Origin: Roseofilum casamattae BLCC-M143
GTDB lineage: Bacteria > Cyanobacteriota > Cyanobacteriia > Cyanobacteriales > Desertifilaceae
Assembly (NCBI RefSeq): GCF_030068455.1
Contig: NZ_JAQOSQ010000019.1
Location: 1 to 64,000 of the forward strand
Direction of reading: 5' to 3'
Length of the DNA: 64,000 nt
Shown: in pieces, positions 58,519 to 64,000 of the stretch
Layout: the number at the start of each line of letters is the position of its first letter
Numbering within the stretch: position 1 is the first letter of the stretch
The notes under the pieces: model-generated
The model's input: only the letters and a program-made list of their open reading frames with translations
Told to the model about the DNA's origin: nothing
Database searches by the model: none
Made by a program: the position numbers and the translations under genes

Positions 58519-58851
58519 CTATGTGAGACTGTGGAGACTGAGGGGAACGAGTTCGCCGTGCTGAGTGAGGCCGAGCAACATGGGTTGGTTAACGTGAATG
58601 GGAGTGCCGGTAATGGCGCAGCGCTCTTCCTGGTTGGCTGTTGCTTCCATGGTCGAGCGAATGTCTTCCGAGCGATACTGACATTGATAGTCTTGCGATC
58701 GCTGTTGCACGTAATTCCATAATATATCGCGCACCATTGCCTGATAGCCTTGATTGCCAGCGAGTTTCTTCAGTTGGACTTTTAGCTCTTTCTCCAAACG
58801 GATGCTGGTGACTTCCATCTCGGTGGTTGATGTTCTTGGGAGTGCGTACAT
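58519..58851 (-). CDS. Small ribbon-helix-helix-like protein
   Basis: A 110-residue protein. Residues 12-50 (MEVTSIRLEKELKVQLKKLA, then YQAMVRDILWNYVQQRS) have the strand-helix-helix layout of CopG/Arc-type DNA-binding proteins. The C-terminal half (CAITGTPIHVNQPMLLGLTQ) is compact and of unknown function. AGGAG precedes the ATG and a good sigma-70-type promoter lies 40-68 bases upstream. The domain pairing is recognisable as cyanobacterial, but the role (regulator or plasmid-type accessory) is not known. Confidence 0.7.
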   Translation of the reverse strand: MYALPRTSTTEMEVTSIRLEKELKVQLKKLAGNQGYQAMVRDILWNYVQQRSQDYQCQYRSEDIRSTMEATANQEERCAITGTPIHVNQPMLLGLTQHGELVPLSLHSLT

Positions 58852-58890
58852 GATTTTTTCTCCTATATGGACAAAAGGGTGGACATCTCT

Positions 58891-58919
58891 GTAATATCAG
58901 TGTAGTATTTAAAAGTCAA
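58891..58919 (-). promoter_or_regulatory. Sigma-70-type promoter of the RHH-like gene
   Basis: On the minus strand TTGACT and TATTAC are separated by 17 bases, with the expected transcript start about 30 bases before the ATG at 58851. Between them and the start codon TGTCCA occurs twice, a possible binding site for the protein's own regulation. Confidence 0.6.
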
Positions 58920-59224
58920 TCTTAGCTGCTTGGAGCAAGAAATTCTCGTGTTTCCCGATTTTGCCAGATCTACAGACTTTAACCATTCCTGCCATTGGGG
59001 CAGTCAGAGTGGTTTTAGAGGCTATGGAGAGGTGGGGACTGATGGCGATGGCCCCGATGCGATCGCAGAGAATAACAATCTAGCAGAGAATATTAAACTT
59101 TCAAATTCAATAGCCTTGGATATTTTACGAACAAATATCCGTCTGTTAAAACGAAGCCAAAGGTTCAGGCGCACCTTAGTCACCTGACCTGGGTAAGACT
59201 CAAACCATCCCCCTGTTGTGTTGA
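58920..59224. other. Intergenic stretch without a recognisable gene
   Basis: The region between the promoter of the RHH-like gene and the hairpin before the HNH gene. A plus-strand frame from 58930 to 59187 is open but has no ribosome binding site and a composition unlike a protein. A short hairpin-forming stretch (GGATATTTTACGAACAAATATCC) is present near 59116; its significance is not clear. I see no RNA gene. Confidence 0.5.
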
Positions 59225-59255
59225 CCCCCGCTTCGCCCGAACTGTGAAGCGGGGG
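59225..59255 (+). other. GC-rich hairpin immediately before the HNH nuclease gene
   Basis: A perfect 10-bp stem (CCCCCGCTTC/GAAGCGGGGG) with an 11-base loop, 7 bases before the first possible start codon at 59263. It is too close to the gene to end an upstream transcript usefully unless the gene has its own promoter within the loop; it could instead act on translation. Confidence 0.45.
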
Positions 59256-59262
59256 CAATTTT

Positions 59263-59808
59263 ATGAGGAAATCAGTCGTGACCAGTGCAACCCATGTATT
59301 AAGTCAGTCGGTAGTGGTATTTTCTAAGAACTACCTTCCCGTAAGCCGGATCGATATGAAACGAGCGATCTCTCTCTTAGTAACTGGTAAGGCCGAACCT
59401 CTAGATTTAGGAAACGGACAAGCTTGGATCGTGCGTTCTCCTAGTTTAGTGTTAAAGGTACCCGAACATATCCGGCTGACATTTGCAGGGGGCGAACGCA
59501 TTTGGAAAATACCTCCCGTCAATCGTAAAGAATTGCTGCGGCGAGACAAGCATATGTGCCAGTACTGTGGTGCTAGAAAGAATCTGACGATCGATCATGT
59601 GATTCCCCGGTCTAGGGGAGGACAACATACTTGGGATAATGTTGCGATCGCATGTGGTTCTTGTAACTCTCGCAAAGGCGATCGCACTCCCGCTGAGGCG
59701 GGTCTGAAGCTGAGAACTCAACCGAAAGCACCGATGCATCCAGCGGTGGCTTTTGCGGAACAGTTCTGGCGCACTCGTCAAATGGATCTGGATGCTTATG
59801 GAGGCTAG
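59263..59808 (+). CDS. HNH endonuclease
   Basis: A 181-residue protein. The N-terminal 80 residues (QSVVVFSKNYLPVSRIDMKR, AISLLVTGKAEPL) are typical of a family of stand-alone cyanobacterial HNH proteins. The nuclease motif is at about 95-150: CQYCG and CGSCN provide a zinc ribbon, TIDHVIPRSRGG the catalytic His, WDNVAIAC and NSRKGDRT the rest. The biological role of this family is not established. ATG at 59263 sits 7 bases after a hairpin; GTG at 59278 has a better ribosome binding site (GAGGA 8 bases upstream). Five bases separate it from the next gene. Confidence 0.88.
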   Translation: MRKSVVTSATHVLSQSVVVFSKNYLPVSRIDMKRAISLLVTGKAEPLDLGNGQAWIVRSPSLVLKVPEHIRLTFAGGERIWKIPPVNRKELLRRDKHMCQYCGARKNLTIDHVIPRSRGGQHTWDNVAIACGSCNSRKGDRTPAEAGLKLRTQPKAPMHPAVAFAEQFWRTRQMDLDAYGG

Positions 59809-59813
59809 GAAGG

Positions 59814-60200
59814 ATGTTAAAGTTAACGTATTTAGATAACGGTTTTCATATCGAGCGGTTCGCGACTTCTCTAGAAGAGTGGGTCACCAGCCGCCTCACA
59901 TTTCTGCTACGCGTTGGCGAACCGATCTCTTTGGAAAAAACGACAGCCTCCTTTCTCTTACCTTCGGATCTGCCGGAAGTTCGGTTATTGGAAGCTCAAG
60001 TTCGCAACGATCGCAGCGATCGCATTGCCCTCGATAAGGTCGATCGCGATTATGTTGAAGTGAGCTTGAAAGGAACCTGGTTAGCGTCTAATCCTCATGC
60101 CGAAGAGGGTATTTTCTTAGTCGAGCTGGGCGATCGGGTTGAGTTCTTTCTGTTCCATCTGTGGATGGCTTCGCAAACCGAAGCTGCCATGAAAAATTAA
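59814..60200 (+). CDS. Conserved small protein of unknown function
   Basis: A 128-residue soluble protein (MLKLTYLDNGFHIERF..., LRVGEPISLEKTTASFLLP, GIFLVELGDRVEFFLFHLW) with mixed strands and helices. AAGGA lies just before the ATG, 5 bases after the HNH stop codon, so the two form an operon. It contains no motif that I recognise; the linkage to HNH proteins is the only clue. Confidence 0.75.
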   Translation: MLKLTYLDNGFHIERFATSLEEWVTSRLTFLLRVGEPISLEKTTASFLLPSDLPEVRLLEAQVRNDRSDRIALDKVDRDYVEVSLKGTWLASNPHAEEGIFLVELGDRVEFFLFHLWMASQTEAAMKN

Positions 60201-60228
60201 CTGAAGCCAGGAAGTTGGGGAGTAGAGA

Positions 60229-60252
60229 ACATCGGTTATTCTACTCCTCTTT
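60229..60252 (+). terminator. Terminator of the HNH operon
   Basis: A perfect 8-bp stem (GGAGTAGA/TCTACTCC) with a 3-base loop region, then TCTTT. It lies 29 bases after the stop codon of the preceding gene. Confidence 0.55.
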
Positions 60253-60340
60253 AAACCATCAAGCTTCAGCAAAAATTAAGTAAACTGCACATATAGCCGG
60301 TTGGTATATGTCTCACTATTTAACCAAAACTCAGATTAAA

Positions 60341-61213
60341 TTAGACAGCTACGGCTTCCCTCTGCCATAGACCTGTCGCAGCAACCTCTTTTGCATAATC
60401 CGCAAAGTCCTTGGGATCGCGTCCCAGAGCGCGTTGAACTCCATCGGTGAGGTGGGCGTTGCGGCCGTCGAGCACGGTGGTAAAGAGATAGTCCAGCATC
60501 CACACAACCTCTTTCGGCGCGCCAGACTCTTTCACGCCAGCGACGAAAGCATCATGGGGAACCGAAACATAGGCAATCTCGCGGCCGATCGCATTTGATA
60601 GCTCCCTGGCGATATCGGCAAACGTCATCAGGCGGGGGCCGGTGACTTCGTACACCTCTCCAGCATGTCCCGGTTCGGTTAGCGCCGCTACAGCAACTTC
60701 CGCAATGTCATCCACATCGACAAACGGCTCGGGAATATTGCCTGCGGGGAGCGTAATCTGACCGCCCATGACCATATCCAGAAACGCGCCTTCCGAGAAG
60801 TTTTGGTTGAACCAACTGGCGCGAACAATTGTCCAGTCTACCTCACTCTCCTGTACGATGCGCTCGCAGGCTTGGGCTTCTGCTTCGCCACGGCCGGAGA
60901 GGAGTACGAAACGCCGGACGCCGTGGGATTTTGCGCGATTAATAAAGCTCTGAATGGCATCGGTGGCACCAGGCATGGCTAGGTCTGGTGCATAGTTGAT
61001 ATAAACGGCTTTAACGTCCTTCAGGCAAGCGTCCCAACCGGCTTCATGGTGCCAGTCGAACGCTGGAGTAGCCGATCGCGATCCGCTCCGAGTTGGTACG
61101 CCTTTTGCGTTAAGTCCGGCGACTATACGACGTCCCGTCTTGCCAGTAGCACCGAGGACGAGAGTCAGTTCTTTTGTGCTTTGGGTATTATTTTGATTTT
61201 CAATAGCGTTCAT
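60341..61213 (-). CDS. NmrA-like NAD(P)-binding protein
   Basis: A 290-residue atypical short-chain dehydrogenase. The Rossmann motif is LVLGATGKTGRRIVAGL near the N-terminus; FVLLSGRGEAEAQACERIV and TIVRASWFNQNFSEGAFLD are typical of NmrA/NAD(P)H-azoreductase relatives, which lack the classical YxxxK pair and often sense redox state. The start at the ATG before NAIENQNNTQ has GGAAG 8 bases upstream; the longer frame reaching 61312 is unsupported. Upstream on the same strand is an AraC regulator with a 170-base gap, which may control it. Composition is GC-richer than most neighbours. Confidence 0.87.
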   Translation of the reverse strand: MNAIENQNNTQSTKELTLVLGATGKTGRRIVAGLNAKGVPTRSGSRSATPAFDWHHEAGWDACLKDVKAVYINYAPDLAMPGATDAIQSFINRAKSHGVRRFVLLSGRGEAEAQACERIVQESEVDWTIVRASWFNQNFSEGAFLDMVMGGQITLPAGNIPEPFVDVDDIAEVAVAALTEPGHAGEVYEVTGPRLMTFADIARELSNAIGREIAYVSVPHDAFVAGVKESGAPKEVVWMLDYLFTTVLDGRNAHLTDGVQRALGRDPKDFADYAKEVAATGLWQREAVAV

Positions 61214-61383
61214 GGCTTGCTTCCTTTTCTGGTTCGCTGTAAGCCAACTATAGAAATTTTGACCCCGATATTTCTTGACACCCGCTGCCCAAATTTTGAC
61301 TTTACGCGCCACCGTTATTAATGAATAATTAACAATGAATAATGAATAACGGGGATTGGTTGTTGACGAGACATCAGATTCAC

Positions 61384-62397
61384 TTAAATGGGTTTGGATG
61401 AGGGGTTGATGCGGAACGATCGCGGGGTTTGTCCGGCCCAGCGTTTAAATGCGCGGGTGAAGGCACTTTGCTCGGAAAAGCCGGTCATAAAGGCGATTTC
61501 AGCTAGGGAATATTCGGTTTGTTGGAGGAGCCGTTGGGCTAACTGCCGCCGGGACTCGTCCACTAGGTTTTGATAGGAGTAGCCGGACTCCGAGAGTCTG
61601 CGTTGTAAGGTGCGGCCGCTCGTATTGAAGTGTTTGGCCACATCTGAGATAGCGGGAACGCCTTCACTTAAGGAGCGGGAAATATGAATGCGCACCCGTT
61701 GTTCCAGGGAATTGTTGTCTGGGAACTTCGAGAGTTCTGCTTCCAGATGGGTGTCGAAAAACTTGGAAATGCTTTTGTCACCAAGCTGGTTTGGGGTTTG
61801 CAAGGATTCGTTGGAGACTAGAAGCGCGTCTCTATCTGAGTCGAAATAGAGGGGACAGCCAAAATAGGCGTTATGTCCGGCAAGAGATTTAGGTGCGGAA
61901 TGCTTGAAGTAAACGGCAAGGGGTTGGAATTTCTGGGTGGAAACTTGTTGGCTGATGGAGACGATGCTCGCAATAGTGGCTTCATTGGACAGGCGCATAC
62001 CCAAACGGCGATCGCCCTCTCGATGTAAATGCATAAACGCTCCCTGCTCTGCTCTCTCCAGTTCGTAAGTGGAAACACTGGTCAGTACTCGGGCATACCG
62101 TTCCGCACGTTCGTAAGATCCTTGAAGATTCAGGGCAGATTTCCAGGCTAAACCAAACGCCCCGTAATCATCGCAGCGCATGGCTGCTCCTGCTCTTAAT
62201 GGTAGGGTTGTACCATTGGTTTCCGCTGCGGCAATCCGTTCGAGAAAGGCATAGTATTCGGCGTCGGGCAACATTTGTGCCGGATCGATGGGGCTATCTG
62301 GCTCGATACCCACAGAGCGCAATAAGGCATCTTTGTCGATATTATCTTCGACTTCTCCAGCCACTTTCCTAACAAATAATGAGGTAATTTGTCCCAT
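61384..62397 (-). CDS. AraC-family transcriptional regulator with an arabinose-binding-like N-terminal domain
   Basis: A 337-residue regulator. The N-terminal 200 residues fit the Arabinose_bd ligand-sensing domain of AraC proteins (GAAMRCDDYGAFGLAWKSAL). The C-terminal 100 residues hold two HTH motifs: ISDVAKHFNTSGRTLQRRL and LAEIAFMTGFSEQSAFTRAF, followed by KRWAGQTPRSFR. It lies directly upstream of the NmrA-like gene, an arrangement often seen for a regulator and its target. The start codon is 4 bases from the end of a gene fragment (62401-62553). Confidence 0.9.
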   Translation of the reverse strand: MGQITSLFVRKVAGEVEDNIDKDALLRSVGIEPDSPIDPAQMLPDAEYYAFLERIAAAETNGTTLPLRAGAAMRCDDYGAFGLAWKSALNLQGSYERAERYARVLTSVSTYELERAEQGAFMHLHREGDRRLGMRLSNEATIASIVSISQQVSTQKFQPLAVYFKHSAPKSLAGHNAYFGCPLYFDSDRDALLVSNESLQTPNQLGDKSISKFFDTHLEAELSKFPDNNSLEQRVRIHISRSLSEGVPAISDVAKHFNTSGRTLQRRLSESGYSYQNLVDESRRQLAQRLLQQTEYSLAEIAFMTGFSEQSAFTRAFKRWAGQTPRSFRINPSSKPI

Positions 62398-62400
62398 AAT

Positions 62401-62553
62401 TTAATAAACTTCATCGTGACTGCCAATGTCGATGAGGAAATCATTTACTGTTCCTCGTCGAGCAGTGCCTTGCCGAAATTCTTGCTTCAGAGCTTCGGCG
62501 TTAGCTGCTATTTCTAAGTGGATTCAAAAATTCTCAATATCTTCCCAAAGACT
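62401..62553 (-). pseudogene. 3' fragment of an unidentified gene, with an in-frame stop
   Basis: Read on the minus strand after the intron break, one frame gives SLWEDIENF, an in-frame TGA, then IHLEIAANAEALKQEFRQGT, ARRGTVNDFLIDIGSHDEVY and a stop. A TGG-to-TGA change would explain the internal stop. The coding quality is high for such a short stretch, so this is likely the surviving end of a lost gene truncated next to the group II intron. I do not recognise the family. Confidence 0.4.
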
Positions 62554-63261
62554 TTCACCTCATCCGGCTCCTAGCAAGTGTTGCCATTGTCATTGGCATC
62601 TTGGTATCCTTAAGATGTTTTTCTTAATTCCCCCTCGACTGAGCTTCTTGAGGTTCATCCCTTTTTATCCAGTTCGTAGTCTTAACCTTTACCGCCTTGG
62701 TGCTTATCTGTCTCTCGAGGTTTTGCATTCCTCTTTCATCTGGGCAATTACAGACTCAACATTTCACACCCTCACGCATAATGGTCAATTGGCTCGCTTT
62801 CGGCGTATTAAGGATTACTTTCCACGAGACCCTTGACACCTGCCTGAGTTTGTCAGCATATCCTACTCATTAAAAATAGGCATTGGCTTCTAACTCAATC
62901 CCATTCCCATAGACCTTGCGCTTACATTTGTCACTACCCGTTTTCACGGGAGAATCTATGGGGTTATTTCGTTCCGAGAGATGGAGTTATCTAACTTTAG
63001 GTGCTACCTATCCTCCAAGGTACTTTTGGGACTCCTGAACCAGTAAGATCGAAATCTTCCGGTCTTAGTGGGTCGGTGGAATAGCCGCCTACCTTTCCCT
63101 ATGTCCTTTTGATTGTCATGTCGTCTACTTCCAAAAAAACCGGAAGTGGAGTCCAGACGCTCTCACTGATTGAGAACCATCTCTCAGTTATGGGAAATTT
63201 GTCCCACTGGATGTACGTTTTAGGTGTTTTACCCTTGACTTTCCATCCAAACGAATCGCAC
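62548..63261 (-). mobile_element. ORF-less group II intron, 3'-truncated
   Basis: On the minus strand the element begins GTGCGATTCG at 63261, the usual 5' end of bacterial group II introns, and proceeds through structured, ORF-poor sequence with domain-I-like segments (GCGCAAGGTCTATGGGAATG; GTAGGCGGCTATTCCACC). At 62570 it enters domain V (GAGCCGGATGAGGTGAAAGT), identical in its first arm to the relic at 2144-2179 and with an intact GAAA loop, but the second arm is missing after 62548. No reverse transcriptase ORF is present in domain IV. It would have spliced or moved only with a helper, and now cannot fold domain V. Confidence 0.65.
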
Positions 63262-63277
63262 ATTCCAATTGACTATA
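63262..63277 (-). repeat. Split terminal repeat of a third MITE-like element
   Basis: TATAGTCAATTGGAAT on the minus strand is identical to the first 16 bases of MITE copy A and ends exactly where the group II intron begins. The continuation expected in a MITE (AGCAATGAGAC) is not found next to it; it would have been on the other side of the intron, in the deleted part. Confidence 0.6.
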
Positions 63278-63283
63278 TTAGTC

Positions 63284-64000
63284 TTAGCTCATTTTGCTAA
63301 ACGTACGATATCCTTTTTCAGCATCGTAGAGATGGCAAACGCTAGTAATATTCCAGAGCGATGCCAAAGAAAACTCATTGGTATTGATGTACTCGCCCCA
63401 ATTTTCCTGCAAACTTGCATGAGCGGCGCGCAAGTTATACCAAGGAATACCGGTAGACACGTGATGGGGAACGTGAACGTTAATATCGTGAGTCAGCCAT
63501 TCTACCCATCGAGGATAGTCGCAATGCAAGGTTCCACTTAACTGCGCTTCCACTTCATTCCAAGTTTCAGCAGGTTGGAAATGAATCTCGGGTGCGGTAT
63601 GGTGCAGCAGGGTGAAGGTGCTCATCCAAAAATGGAAGACCAACCAAGGCATAAACCAGAAGGAAAACAATCCCCAAAATCCGGTAGTTGCGATTAAGAT
63701 GGGCGCTCCAATAGCGATGGTAGCAATACTAAACAAAGAAGAAAACTTCACTTGTTCTCGTTCTTTTCCTTCAAAATTCCACCATTGGAAGTGAAGTCTG
63801 GCCCAATGAACGGCAGAAGCTAGCCACCAAAATTTTCCACGCAACCCGCGATAGGCCCATCGTTCGATCGCATCGAAGCTATCGTATTCTTCCTGAGTAT
63901 ATGCTTTCCAAGCGTTATCGATTTCCAGATGATTGGTATATTTGTGATGAATATTGTGTTTAATCCGCCAAGAATGGAACGGATAAATACAGGGAATCAA
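63284..64000 (-). CDS. desA: Acyl-lipid omega-6 (delta-12) fatty acid desaturase, C-terminal part
   Basis: The last 238 residues of a membrane di-iron desaturase that inserts a double bond at delta-12 of lipid-bound fatty acids, using ferredoxin. His box 2 (HSWRIKHNIHHKYTN) and box 3 (HDINVHVPHHVS) are present; box 1 lies beyond the right edge. Between them are hydrophobic helices (IATIAIGAPILIATTGFWGL). The close match to cyanobacterial DesA in LHCDYPRWVEWLTHDINVHV and CHLYDAEKGYRTF identifies the family; DesB is less likely. The stop is 7 bases from the MITE fragment. Confidence 0.9.
   Translation of the reverse strand: MIPCIYPFHSWRIKHNIHHKYTNHLEIDNAWKAYTQEEYDSFDAIERWAYRGLRGKFWWLASAVHWARLHFQWWNFEGKEREQVKFSSLFSIATIAIGAPILIATTGFWGLFSFWFMPWLVFHFWMSTFTLLHHTAPEIHFQPAETWNEVEAQLSGTLHCDYPRWVEWLTHDINVHVPHHVSTGIPWYNLRAAHASLQENWGEYINTNEFSLASLWNITSVCHLYDAEKGYRTFSKMS

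Noticed and set aside
58930-59187. 85-residue plus-strand frame in the gap before the HNH gene
   Set aside because: No ribosome binding site and low-complexity composition unlike the neighbouring genes.
62426-62836. 136-residue plus-strand frame
   Set aside because: It is antisense to the group II intron, and its composition follows the RNA structure.
1-64000. CRISPR arrays, tRNA or rRNA genes
   Set aside because: No regularly spaced repeats and no cloverleaf or rRNA segments were recognised by eye; scattered GCGATCGC octamers are the HIP1 signature, not an array.

Overview
This window is a chromosomal segment of a cyanobacterium, probably filamentous. The octamer GCGATCGC and its GATCGC/GCGATCG derivatives (the cyanobacterial HIP1 signature) occur throughout, and the housekeeping set is cyanobacterial: a CrtD-like carotenoid desaturase, a UbiA-type prenyltransferase, a Calvin-cycle class II fructose-bisphosphate aldolase, glycogen branching enzyme, rpiA, recA and an acyl-lipid DesA desaturase.

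Layout. 0-5 kb: an XRE regulator paired with an unusual PIN protein carrying membrane segments, a group II intron relic, crtD, and a small antitoxin-like/PIN-toxin pair. 5-6.6 kb: pyruvate kinase. 6.7-21.2 kb (all minus strand): a candidate natural-product cluster made of a 3,377-residue NRPS-PKS (truncated C, A with embedded methyltransferase, T, KS, AT, DH, KR, ACP, TE), a MurL-like PP-loop enzyme, a small methyltransferase, an EgtB-like sulfoxide synthase and an EgtC-like amidohydrolase. 21.3-24 kb: UbiA-type prenyltransferase and an amidase. 24-33.6 kb: three large hybrid histidine kinases and a tiny Cys-rich ORF. 33.8-42.8 kb: an apparent operon coding for an HlyD-type adaptor, an ethylene-receptor-like hybrid kinase, a receiver-pseudokinase and an RND permease, divergent from a PadR regulator with palindromic operators between them. 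42.8-44.6 kb: two paralogous genes of unknown function, one frameshifted. 44.8-51.1 kb: housekeeping genes (fba, recA, aldo/keto reductase, a DUF2325-like protein, rpiA). 51.4-55.8 kb: a tightly coupled receiver-kinase / response regulator / receiver-PAS-adenylate cyclase / glutathione S-transferase set. 56-60.2 kb: glgB, a small RHH-like protein, an HNH nuclease and a conserved small protein. 60.3-64 kb: an NmrA-like protein, an AraC regulator, an ORF-less 3'-truncated group II intron, and desA running off the right edge.

Mobile DNA. Two full copies (6593 and 33628, each 151 bp) of a MITE-like palindromic element with 27-bp terminal inverted repeats are present. One supplies the stop codon of pyk and the last residues of the EgtC-like protein. 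A third, split copy next to desA appears to be the insertion site of the group II intron.

Most noteworthy: (1) the NRPS-PKS cluster combined with C-S bond and MurL-like chemistry and lacking an EgtD; (2) the ethylene-receptor-like kinase and a kinase that has lost its phospho-acceptor His, embedded between the two subunits of an RND efflux pump under a PadR regulator; (3) the PIN-membrane fusion with its XRE partner; (4) the MITE that rewrites two gene ends.
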